Positions 12,401-23,484 of a stretch of DNA of 64,000 bases are shown one piece after another. Within the stretch, counting starts at the first letter, position 1. Each line of letters opens with the position of its first letter. The position numbers and the translations under genes are program-made. The notes under the pieces were generated by a model. The model saw only the letters and a list, made by a program, of their open reading frames with translations, did no database searches and was not told where the DNA came from. The stretch is taken from the NCBI RefSeq assembly GCF_004324835.1, contig NW_021163091.1, forward strand, positions 755,501 through 819,500, in the 5' to 3' direction. This stretch comes from Dendronephthya gigantea (lineage: Eukaryota; Cnidaria; Anthozoa; Malacalcyonacea; Nephtheidae).

Positions 12401-15400
12401 CATGCAGCTAATCATGCACACAATGCGGATTAATGCAGCTAATCAATGCAGCTAATCATGCACACAATGCGGATTAATGCAGCTAATCCATGCAGCTAAT
12501 CATGCACACAATGCGGGAAATTGCGCACTTCGCCGAACTATGCATGGTTTTGTATGAACTTTTATAAATGTTCTCCCTAACGCCAAAGCTCCACCCAAAA
12601 AGAAAATGGTTCTCATCTTTTAGAGTTACCAACAATAACGTACGTCCAAAGTGAACATGAGTATTGCATGAACAGGTTAAAATAACCTCCATATTGGAAG
12701 TAGTTAGAACTTTCTTCCTAGTTCTTATTCAGGTTAGTACATATAGGTAAATTTAAACCGTATAATATAACATTTGTAAGCTATATATGCATGTTAATAT
12801 AATATAAAGCTGTCACCTAGATTTACCACGGACAAGTCAATTCGTAGCATAAACTCTTAATTAAAACAGAACTTGTTTTGTGTTCTATACACGCTTGTGA
12901 GGACATGTCGCCCTGCTTGAGCAAGTCACACAAACCGTCGGAAGTAATAACGCCAGGCAAAAAACAAGTCCGTTGTCATACGCGCGAAACGGTGCATTAA
13001 GTGATTAAATATAATAGCAACATACACAGTATCTCAACATGTCCGGATTGCAAAACGTCATTGCGACTTTGCCATCCCATGTGAACGAACATTCAAAGCA
13101 GAATATATTGTAAAAATGAAATGGTACCGGATTACGTTATTTTAGGTATAATTAACATAAGTGTACAATAATTGTATATCTTACCTCCAATCTGCCGTAA
13201 AACTGAGCCTATCCTTCATTGCAATATCATTTAGCCTATACTGTTGTTCCACTAGATGCAGCAATATATCAAACGGAATGATCTCATGAAGATGCTTCGC
13301 TATTTCTTCTTCTCTGGCTAACACTAATTGAACATTTAATAGAAAAAAAGTAATCCGGAAGGTTATTAAGATGGTCGCCGAAAGCTGTTAATAAAATTTT
13401 TAACAAAATTTTATAAAATAAACATTGCCATTGTTTTCGCAGGATGTGCATTTGGTTTTTTTTCGAACAAGAGTATATCATGCTATAGCATCTGGTCTGG
13501 CAGACCTTCTTAACATTTTTTCGTTTTGATTATTGTGTTGTCGTTCTCAGCTGTTCATAACATTTCGTTCGGAAGCGAACGGCAACTTCAAAGGTATTTT
13601 TTTTCTTGCGGTCGTCTGCGGTTTCTATCGGTGGACCGCAATTAACCGCAGTGTTAGGCTATTTCTGGAGGTACTGTATATATACACTACAACTACAGAA
13701 GAAATTGTACTTTTACCCAAAATACTCAATAGAAGGCAGGCGGCGGGCTAATATTTTATGTTAAAAAGGTGAGGGCATACCAAAAAAACTCCACTCACCT
13801 GCTAAAACATCAAGCACGTGAACAATCTTCTCGAGTTTCTTTTCCGTTGCATGACCAGCAACGTTTGTTGGGGCCTCGAGATTCTTGATCAAGCTTGGTA
13901 GCAGATTCTCAACACGTGACATTACATATTCAGATTCGCCGTTTGCAATAGCCTCCTGTATTGCAATTCAATAAATATACAACACACATATTAAAAAACA
14001 CACATATGAAAAAAACTAACATTGAGCTTAATGAAACACCTTAGAATCAAGTTACAACTCGAGTCCCCAGTCCGGCTTTCATACAACCGGCCCCTGGATA
14101 TTAATTAATTTCTATTATTTATATTATATTAGAAGCTTAATAAGTCGAATTAATTTCAATATTATTGTTCAGTTTGCCCCCATAATTATCAGTATAATCG
14201 GTCCCACAATACTGCCCCCCCCCAGTCGAACGCCTTCCCCTAACATCCATACTGCACCCATCCTGGTCGAACGCCTTCCCCTATCATCCATACTGCCCCC
14301 TCCCTCTCCCCTTAGACTCCAGTACAACATACTGTACCTCGAACATTTCCTTGAAAAATTCCAAAGCTTTTATTGAAACGAGATGCAGTTCAGTGTCTAC
14401 ATTCACCCAGATCAAGACACAACCAAAAGCATCGTCTGGCTCACAGGTATCATTGGATGATTGGCTTGATTCAAATACACGATGAACAATACTACGAAGA
14501 TCAGATACGCCACAAAACGCCAGCAAAAACTGAAAAATCTGTAGAGTCAAAAACTAGAAGTTACAGAGAAACAATAGCCCTTGCAGTGGGCGAAAAAGCC
14601 ACTCATCTGTTATGATAGTCACTATGTATACCACTGCCTTACTATGTACAACTACATTTGCAGTTATCGAGTAAATAGAACTATTTTCTATAGGGTGCAT
14701 AGTTGTACGAAGGCTGTGAGGCGCTTTTCTAGTCGGATGTTGTTTGTTTTTAACCATTGCAAAAAGTTTGAAATGAAACGAAGTTTTTCAATTATATTCA
14801 AACAAGTATATTTTATGAGTACCTTTTGCGCTTCATCTGGCTGACATCTTGAAAGCAAGTCCAAAGACTGATTGAGATAAAAAGCGAGATGATCATAACT
14901 AAAATAAAAAACATAAATTATTATAATTAATACCGTAATTACCCCTAGCAATCTTCATCCGACCTTATAGTTAGAAACAATATGCACAACATTTAGTTTG
15001 CCACATGTTTTTGTCCATGATGCATATGAAACCTTCATGACTCGTAGCTGAGTTGGTAGAGCTCACACAAAAGATTATTTCCTGCTAATTTATGGATTAG
15101 TGACTAATGACGTCACGCATGGCATAAGTGACTAACGTAAGCTCGATATGATCAGGAAATTCTATGATTGAATGGAGCCGCAGGGGCGACGCAAGCACGA
15201 TAACTGGGAGCGGGCGGACGACCAGTATTAGGAATATATGAATATATCCCCTCTCAATTATCGTTCTTGCAGCGCCCCTGTGGAGCTGGTTTGAATCTGA
15301 TTTGAATACTAATAGCTGATTAAGGCGGGCACAAGAAAAATCAGGGAGTAAAAAAGTGAGTTTTAAATTTCAAGCAAAAGTTTTGCAATGAATGGATATT

Positions 15401-18400
15401 TTCCGTCCGAAAGCATCAATTTCCAAGCTTGATTTCCTGATTCCTTGCTTAATTTTAAGTGTTCTTAACTTCGTACGAACAATTGTCACAATAATCTTTT
15501 GTGGAATTTGGCAGTAGCAGCCCCAGGGTAAGGTAGAATAAATTACTGCAACTGTAATATTTAAAAACACTATTTTCTAATCTATAACCAATAGCGTGGT
15601 TAATAAGGTATTTAGGTTAAGCCGTGTAATTCATTTTCCCTAACCCTGGCCCCACCACTGCCTTACCATAGAACATGAGAGGGCTAGAAGAACTTTGATA
15701 TGTGAATATCCTCGCGCATGTCACATTACGCATATTATCTGCCATCTTTTTAGGCAATAAACACGCTGGGTGAGAAGCATATTCATAAACCGTTGAGTGG
15801 TCCATCAAGTTCTCTCATTATGCTATGCATGAGCTTACGAAATTATGTCAGTATTTTGAGCCGTAAAGGAAACGCAGACTGTATAGAGAACGCAGACTGT
15901 ATACTTGGGCAATAACAAGTCGCAAACATTGGTAGATGTAATTAGCGTAAATGAAGAACTCCGTTACATAGCATGTAAAACAGTACCTTGAAAGAAAGTG
16001 TTTGATCTTATCAGTCGGCAACAAGTCAACAAACAGATCCACAGAGTATTTGCGTGCCAAAATTCCCTCGCCATTAATGAGAATGTTGAAGAGCAGTTGA
16101 AAGGTCTGGTCGATATTCTTATGATTGAACAGCTAAAGAATACAAGATGTTGATTGGTGGGATGTATGAATAATATAAAAACATACTATTAATACAGGGT
16201 GTTTCAAAAAGTATACCCTAAATACGACGCGCGCTTGTCTCTCTTGAAAAAATTCTCTCGCACCTCTAACATTAAAATTGTTCACGATACATTTTGACTG
16301 TCAAGTTGTTTTGGTGCACGTGCAGTTCACACCTTGAAAGTACAATAGGAATAATTATAGAATTTTAGGAGTATTTGAAGATTTAGATAGAAAATTATTA
16401 GAGAAGAGTGTCCCGGTCGGCACCAAATCTAGGCATAGGAAATGAATTGCCATTTTTTTCTTTTGATTTAGACAAGCATTCGAGCATGCATTAAATTAGT
16501 TTCAGATTCTGCAAAGAAACCTGCTCGGCTTTCTAAAAAATGGCAAGAAATGTAGGTTTGGATCTCAAACAATTTTAATGGTAGCTATCCCAGAAAACAA
16601 GAAAGTATTTAATATAGATTATAGGTTTGCTAAATGTTTTTAAAGGCCCGTTTATACTTGCGATTTTTGCCGCGATTTTATGTGCGATTTCCTTCTTTTG
16701 ATAGCTGTGAATGAGTAATTAGTTACGAATGGTCTGATGTATAAGAGCTCTTATTTGAACATCCGTAACTAATAATTCACTCATTCACATCTAGCAAAAG
16801 AAGAAAATCGCACATTTTAAAAATCGTAGCAAAAATTGCAAGTGTATACACTTGTTTATAAACACTAAACGGGCCTTTACACCACAGTGCATCATCAGGG
16901 ACTAAGAGTATACTTTTTCGAGACAACCTGTACAACCAGGCAGGATCTTTAGGCAATGTCTTCCAATTATATCTTCGCATCAGATGTGGCATAATACCAA
17001 CTGCCTGAGATATAGACAAAAACACTTCCAGACGTTTCGACCTGAATGGTTTTTGTCTATTTTGTTGTCTTTTTTTTGCATGTTATACCCTTCTTTGATG
17101 CGAAAGACATTAGAGCCACTATACTGGGCATTAATTATGTATAAAAAGAAAGAAATAACAGTTTATATATATAGAACTCATAATGCTTTATGTAGCATAA
17201 ACAGTGAGAAAGTTTCAACAATACCTTCTCGCCAAGTTGTTCTTTTAAAGCCAGGCTTGTTATAAGCGATAAAGCATACACAATCACTGTCAAGTTATGA
17301 TGTGACAAAAATTTCACCAAGCTACGGTAGATGTATTTAATATTGTCCTAAAATTGAACAGAATAATTTTACTTTACTTATTAATAGTCAAATGGCGCCT
17401 CTCCAAAAACCCCTTATTTAATAAGCCACCGCACGGCTAAGATTGGTACCCGATATTGTCAGTGTCAGGGTACAAATACAAAAGCCGCGGGCACTGATGA
17501 AATGGGTATATTTATTTTATCCATGCTGTTCCGATGAATTGAGTGTTGTGTAAACGGGCCTATAATCTCTGCAAGGGTTAAATACAATTGGTTATTTCTT
17601 CGTATTAGGCTACAACCTAACCAGTGACCAAAAAGGCAATTGAACGACAAATTATATTCAGATATCTCATACGTACACTAAAGTTTAAGAAAATCTAGTT
17701 TCTTAGTGCCAAGTAAAAAAGAAATGCAAATCATCTAACACGTTACGCTACACACCAAAGCTTTTACTTGGGCTTGTACAGCAATATTGTTCCGGCAAAG
17801 GTTGGCTAATGTTCCTAATGAAGGCATGGTTAGTTCACATTCAACATCTTGTCTATAAATAAATAATGCATAATTTTCCATCAATAACTCCATACAGAAA
17901 GGGGTTTTGGTATCTACCTAATAGAGATATCTTTAGTTCTAATACGTATACGCTTATAATTAGAGCTGTCAGTGAAGGGAAAACTCTTGACCCACACACA
18001 TCCTATGTCGAAGAGATACCTACAACAGCCTTCTCAGGAGCTTTAAATAACTATAAATATAGGCACAATACAGGCTTTACATGGATCAGTGGCTAAGCTG
18101 AGTGAGCGCGCAGAGTAAAAGCCTGTAGTGTGTCTACATTTATAGTTGTTTAAAGCGCCTGGGTACGAGGCTGTACAAACATCACCCTTCGCAGTGGTTT
18201 TGCATCTTCTACAAAGACGTTTTGAAATTTTCGAAAATAGCTAGTGTATGTTTTTGGCTGAATACTGATATTTTGGAAACAAATACGGTAGTGGATGACA
18301 CCTCTTCTATCTGTTATCTGCTCTCACAAACTCACATTTCATTAACTAAAAATTTGACCAGATCATGAATATGAGCAACTGCCAGAGGATATCGACAATC

Positions 18401-21400
18401 ATATGTAACACGTTGTAACAACTGTAAACACTGCAAGAGAAAAAATTATATCGTTTTCCCCTCCGTTATATTCCTTTACAATTTACATGCTTTTCCTACA
18501 TATAAGTCGCATAGGTCCATGATCTAAATATTAATGCAAGTAAAGATGGGAGGAATCTTGTCTACAAAGAACGTTTGTTAGCTCTCAATATTCTTCCAAT
18601 ATCTTACAATAGAGAGATAAAGGACTTAACATTCTTTTTTAAAGCTATATGTATGGGTACATAATACAGTAATTAGTACAGACAGTAGAAGCTGACCGCG
18701 CGCGTAAACAATGTGGTCGAAGACTGAGTACAAACAGATTTCTGGGCTACTTATGGTCGTACTCGTAATTGCAGTTTAAACCCTAGTTTAATGCTCAAAG
18801 TACCCTCATGTAAAACAAGTACATTCCAATCATCGTTTTTTAATTGTATCGTTCCTATTTGGAACTGTGTTTGTAGAACTGCTCAGCCCTCAGACCTACG
18901 TAGCCTGGCAATGTTCAAATCGTTTCTCTCAAGAACGTATTTACATTTATTAGTGTCTTATGTCGATGCCCTGTACATGGTCATTGCGTAGAACCTGTTC
19001 ATGTCATAGAGCTTGATTAACATGCGAAGAGAACTTATGCTATTACCTGATTCTAAATTATTTAGTTGTTTCTTAAATTATCTTAGGCAACTATCTCTTT
19101 CCGAAAAATTTAGATATTTTGCAAAAAAAACCCAAAAAACAACAACTTTGATTTTCGAGCTTGTGGCATTATGCTAATTATTCGATGCGTGTAGCTATAT
19201 AATTTATGTTTCTTCTGTGTGTTATTTGTTTTTGTACATGGAATCGGAGGAATGCCTTGCATGGGACCTCGCGTCCCGTTTGCATTTTTTCCGTTTGAAA
19301 ACAACGCCCGATTTATTTGAACACGATACAAATTTCTTGATGAAGTCTCGAGAACAATCTGTAATAGCTCGCGAAAAGTGATAACTTTAAAATCCACAGG
19401 ACCCTTTCGTCTAGCTACCATGCAGGCTATTATATGGTACAACGTGTACTGTAGGCATGCATATAACCGTACCATGGCTCTCACGTTGGAGGGCTTGCCA
19501 AGCATGTCCGAATATTTTGCCGGAAAAACAAGAAAACCGAACTTTTTAAATAGTCCGCCCGCAATATCATTTTGATTGTAAAAATTCAAATTATATGAAC
19601 AAAGAGATATTACCACACCTGGAATATAATGCCTTCATTTGATGATGAATGAGAACTGTGCTCAAGTAGCAGTCCTGTTAATGTGGATGTGAGATGATAA
19701 GAGTCGCGCAGCATAATCCTAGTTTCATTGTCGAAAGCTGAAAGATAACAAACCTTATCAACATATAGTGAAAACAACTTTTATTGTAACATATTGGTTT
19801 TGACTCCAGTAGAGGGTATGTCCTTAATACTGTACCATCGCTGGTACTATCAAGGGAGATGCGGGACATCTCTCTTGTAAACAAAAATAAAGGGAACTAT
19901 TACAATAAACAAACCATGGAATCTATATCCTACACACATAACATAACTTTTACATAATTCCTTTCTAATATATCAATACCTGCCTTAATAGGGATATTTT
20001 TCTAAAACAATATATACTTTACGAATGATGACATCTCTACATTGAATTAACCATCTTAATATGTATCTTTAAATGTTCAATAGAAACACTTCTCTTACAA
20101 CAACATCTCCCAATCAGTTTAAACATACTCTAATTTCAATTTTAATATAAAAGTGCACCATCCAACCAAATATACCCCGAGGTCAGTCTCCAAATGGGTA
20201 TTTATAGGCATTAAATTTAAACCCATATGGCAGGTTGGATAACCTTATAGATATCAATATGTATGTTAATTACAACTTGGCTGATAAAGTAAACTTGCAA
20301 TTAGGTTGCTGAACTTTTACACATGCAATGATAATGAATAAAGCACACATACCTAGGCTATACAGGAGCAACAAGCACTTGCTCGTCAGTCTTGGTTTGT
20401 TATTTATTTCACTTAGCATACTAACAAGTGATGTAAGACATTCTGTTGGCAGCAATTCTCTTGCTGTAAAACCACTCAATGATTTGTCATTTGATGTGAT
20501 GCCAATAAGAACCTAGGGAAAGATCAACAAATTAGTACATTAAACAGTGAATTAGTGCAAAAAAATTTAAATTTTACAAATCAACTAATCAAGAACTAAT
20601 AAAAACATGATTTTAATTGGTGAATCCTGTCACCAACTATAATTAAAAAATGCTTAAGGTTTAATTGGTTGACATTAATGTTGACACTAGTTGATTTACT
20701 GTTTTCTGTATCTTATTAAAAATTTACTTCATGTTTAAATATTAATAATTTATAGAGAATATTTTAGACACAAATAAAAGCAATATAGCAAATAAAAGCA
20801 ATTTTATTTTATGACGTTTCAATGCTATGTCTTGCATCACTTCAAGTAATAAGTAAATCTACATCAACATTGATACGCAATTGGACTCAATTCATTCTAA
20901 ACTATTTAATTCATACGTTTTTAATATTCCCTTGCATGTTGTTGTAATATTTTAGTGTCTGGTCTGTGAATTATTTTGCATATATACAGTATAACTCTGT
21001 TTGTATAATCTAGAATACGCTGGTAATAGTGCATGCAAGTAGAAATTTAAATTGCAATTAACATGCATTATGTATAATTGACAGTCTTTTAGACCATTGA
21101 ACCAGTGCAGTCATGTAGATTTATTTATTACTTAATTGAAAGTGATGCAAGACGTAGCATGGAAATGTCAAATTTGCTTTTCTTTGTGTTTAAAATTAGT
21201 TTATATACTTACAAAATTTATAGGCAGCCCGGTCAATGTGGTTATGTCATACTATCTTATGTATGTAACACACACACACTCTTTCTCTCTCTCCTGGACG
21301 TTATTGCCAAATTAGGCCAAATAAATGGGATTGTGCTTGTTCTTTTTAGCATTGGCCAACATTGCAGGCCTTACCACAAAATACATTACAATTTTGTAAC

Positions 21401-22054
21401 TCCACACTAAAGATTTCCAGCAAGGTACACAGAATGCACCCTAGCTGGTATGGATATAATTATTACTCTTCAAACTACATATGTACATTGCATTTAATGT
21501 GGTATATTGTTGAAAAGCTGCCTAAAATAGACAAAATATCGATGTTTTAACCTAAAGCCTTCATCAGATGAGTTAGCATGACTATAACTCTCATTTAGGT
21601 CAAAACATCAAGATAAGTTTTTGTTTATGTTTAAAGACTAGTTAATATATTGGAACATATCTACATTTGTACATGTTTGCTTATCCAACTTGAGGTCATA
21701 TCTGCCTTATCTGCACAGTTTGTTAAATTATTCGTCTGTGCAAATTTAATAATAAATCATATTTCAGAGTCTGAGCAGTTCACACACATAAACTTGATGA
21801 GATGTTTTGATTGTTTTCTCAATACAACTACAAGGCCTCTGAGGTATTTACTATTTCCTGTGCACCTAATCTACGGTTTTAGCGTAGCTTTTAAGTGCAT
21901 TTCAAAACAACTTTCAAAATTATCGAATATAACGAATATAACTTACGTCCATCTGCCGTTCAACATATTTGAGCGTTTGTTCATTGGGATGGCTACGGTA
22001 TTGGCAACACGCGACTGAGAATGCTTTAAGACATGCATTTATGTCCAAAGACAT
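3825..22054 (-). CDS. CIP2A: CIP2A ortholog (inhibitor of PP2A), 24 exons
   Basis: CIP2A is an armadillo-repeat plus coiled-coil protein that inhibits PP2A-B56 and, with TOPBP1, tethers broken chromosomes in mitosis. The product is 931 residues (human 905). Recognisable blocks are [64 protein letters not shown] and [11 protein letters not shown]. The N-terminal half is helical-repeat; from about residue 640 it is coiled coil. Exons: 22054-21947, 20512-20353, 19737-19619, 18430-18336, 17852-17756, 17347-17225, 16132-15987, 14898-14823, 14538-14338, 13955-13799, 13317-13185, 11988-11913, 11649-11626, 11492-11374, 11161-10900, 10700-10638, 10315-10205, 9888-9826, 7505-7464, 7298-7207, 6902-6789, 6223-6141, 5578-5439, 4016-3825. 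Every junction is GT-AG and keeps frame. Exon 13 is only 24 nt. The start ATG ([13 protein letters not shown]) aligns with the human N-terminus. No break was seen, so the gene appears intact. Confidence 0.96.
4712..4914. repeat. MITE in last CIP2A intron
   Basis: GGGCTGTTCATATGAGCCC at the left end is answered by GGGCTCATGTGAACAGCCC on the right, giving imperfect terminal inverted repeats of about 35 bp around a 200-bp element. It has no coding capacity. It lies between the last two CIP2A exons. The target-site duplication is unclear; TA is possible. Confidence 0.7.
6415..6476. repeat. (TA)n microsatellite
   Basis: A run of about 50-60 bp of alternating TA lies in a CIP2A intron, between the exons at 6902-6789 and 6223-6141. 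It is simple sequence with no other structure. Confidence 0.9.
7855..8555. repeat. Long-TIR MITE with TTA duplication, Harbinger-like
   Basis: About 701 bp with inverted arms of roughly 220 bp each. The arms share blocks such as CACACTGGAGGAAACA, TTATTCAACATGTTGAATAT and CTCAGGACGC. TTA lies immediately outside both ends (7852-7854 and 8556-8558), a 3-bp duplication of the TWA type known for PIF/Harbinger elements. It has no coding capacity and sits in the CIP2A intron between the exons at 9888-9826 and 7505-7464. Transcribed, it would form a very long hairpin in the pre-mRNA. Confidence 0.85.
10349..10376. repeat. Perfect 12-bp hairpin in CIP2A intron
   Basis: ATTTGGGTCCAT and its exact reverse complement are separated by a 4-base loop (TCCT). 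It lies 34 bases upstream, in the sense of the gene, of the CIP2A exon at 10315-10205, near where a branch point would be expected. Confidence 0.8.
12132..12518. repeat. 44-bp tandem satellite in CIP2A intron
   Basis: About 8.8 copies of a 44-bp unit. Each unit contains two related ATGCAGCTAATC half-motifs followed by ATGCACACAATGCGGATTA. Units differ at one position (CCATG or CAATG), which alternates irregularly and could mark subfamilies. The array lies in the intron between the exons at 13317-13185 and 11988-11913. Confidence 0.95.
15175..15292. repeat. Small MITE in CIP2A intron
   Basis: The left arm (GCCGCAGGGGCGACGCAAGC, then ACGATAACTG) is matched in inverted orientation by the right arm at about 15255-15290. 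Arms are about 36 bp and the element is about 118 bp. No open frame and no clear target duplication. Confidence 0.65.
16643..16877. repeat. MITE with TA duplication
   Basis: AAGGCCCGTTTATACTTG at the left is answered by an imperfect inverted copy at the right (AACGGGCCTT). TA flanks both ends (16641-16642 and 16878-16879). The inner halves are also self-complementary (ATTAGTTACG with CGTAACTAAT), so nearly the whole 235 bp can fold. It lies in a CIP2A intron. Confidence 0.75.
18026..18173. repeat. MITE with 5-bp TACAA duplication
   Basis: A 148-bp element with arms of about 55 bp; the shared core is GCTTTAAA, AACTATAAAT and TACAGGCTTT. The outer flanks are TACAA on the left (18021-18025) and TACAA on the right (18174-18178), an exact 5-bp target duplication. 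The superfamily is not assigned. It lies in a CIP2A intron. Confidence 0.8.
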
Positions 22055-23220
22055 CTTTCAAAAAAATTCATATAATGCATCAAATAAAAATCTTTTTGGT
22101 ATTAAATTCTTATCAACGTTGCGAAGTGTGAACAATTTCCAACATTTTGAAATCAAATCCAAGATTCAAATATTTCGTCTGCCTTCGCGGGGGACGTGTG
22201 CGCATCAGATCTGCGCATTTTTTAAAAACTGTACTCAAATGAGGGACTCGTATCGTAACGGGCAGCAGTGGTTGGCAGGGACACCGGAACCGTAAATAAA
22301 TACGGAATACCGTATATACACCGTAAAACTCGTTTACCCTGAGGCGTGGCGACCAGGGGTGTTGGAAGATGTGACATCCACTCGAAAATTACATGTTCGA
22401 GAAAAAATTAAGGTAGCTCCCTGCATATTACTCCGGCGTCAGCGACGGAGTTGAAAATTCTCCTCGGTTTTGTTTTGTCTTTTTTATTTTGTTTTTTTTT
22501 TATTTTTCGTCGTCGCAAGTGTGTAATGGCGCGAAATATACTAGTATTTGAAATGTGTATGTGACTTAACAATTGAAATGATAAAAATAAAAAACATCCT
22601 AGCTCCACTGGTAAGGTCATGCAATTCTGGAGACGTTTGTTTAGAGAGCTTATACCTGCTTGCTTCTAGTTAGTCTCAATTTCCGCATCCACCCTCCGTT
22701 CATCTTCAAAAAATCACGTCCGTCTTCACGTCCGCCTTCAAAAAATCACGCGCCTTTTTGAATATTATATTACAGTCATACAAAAAAAAAGCTGAATGTT
22801 GAACATATAACATTTCATATAAAATCAAAATTAAGGTCCCAAATCTAAGCTCGATGCTTTTTCAGTACTTACCAGGTAACCTGACCTGAAAAACTTACGA
22901 AACTTGAATAAACGCTTCTTTGGTTATTGATTTATGCTCTCTGGCAATGAAAACTATCCGACTAACAATGTCAATGATTACATTGTTTGCCTCGATCTCG
23001 GTCTATAGTCTGAAGTACATAAAACTGCTCTTTGATTAACAGTATAATATTTTTGTATTTTCTATGAATATAGTGTTTAATCATTTCAATGTCACAGCAA
23101 GTACGACAGTCCTTGTTCACGCTATAATCCCAAGAATTGAAGTTCTTGATAAATGTTTATCATCAAATGTTTATTTATCATGCAACGTCATCAAAAATCA
23201 CCAACCCAAAGTAACCCGTA
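22055..23220. other. Spacer between CIP2A and the transposon
   Basis: AT-rich DNA holding the CIP2A 5' flank. I see no coding exon, RNA gene or clear repeat. The CIP2A promoter should lie just above 22054, but no motif is distinctive enough to mark. Confidence 0.6.
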
Positions 23221-23223
23221 ATG

Positions 23224-23254
23224 GTTAAAGTGGCAGTCAAGTCCGTTTTGCGCA
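23224..23254 (+). repeat. Left terminal inverted repeat of the transposon
   Basis: A 31-bp block beginning GTTAAAGTGGCAGTCAAGTC. It matches the reverse complement of the right end at 32374-32404 with two mismatches. The similarity stops sharply after TGCGCA. Confidence 0.93.
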
Positions 23255-23370
23255 CGCGCGTGTTTTGTTTACATCGTGAACTATTATATATATTTTACAT
23301 GACGTTTTCCGCCTATTACTTCCGGTTTTCACGAAATTTGAGAATGTTGAAAATTAAGCGCGTCTCTGTT

Positions 23371-23480
23371 ATCAATACACCTTTTACGCAATGAAAAGCA
23401 CGTGTAGTATCACGTGACATTTATATGTAAACAAAGCGTGATGTTCGGACAATGATAGCGCGCGCAATATTTAAATATCG
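23371..23480 (+). promoter_or_regulatory. Shared promoter-like module, transposase copy
   Basis: This block of about 107 bp upstream of the THAP/transposase gene recurs, inverted, upstream of the nuclease-protease gene (28934-29043) with only a few differences. Both copies therefore have the same orientation relative to their gene. It contains two CACGTG palindromes (CACGTGTAGTATCACGTG), the run TTTACGCAATGAAAAGCACG, and a five-triplet upstream ORF (ATGTTCGGACAATGA) conserved in both copies. E-box proteins bind CACGTG in animals; a promoter role here is inferred from the duplication and position. Confidence 0.75.
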
Positions 23481-23484
23481 AACT

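Noticed and set aside
14205-14310. Duplicated TCGAACGCCTTCCCCT segment as a tandem array
   Set aside because: Only two imperfect copies, too few to call a satellite.
15041-15065. tRNA or tRNA-derived SINE (TAGCTGAGTTGGTAGAGC)
   Set aside because: It looks like a tRNA A box, but no B box or acceptor-stem pairing follows.
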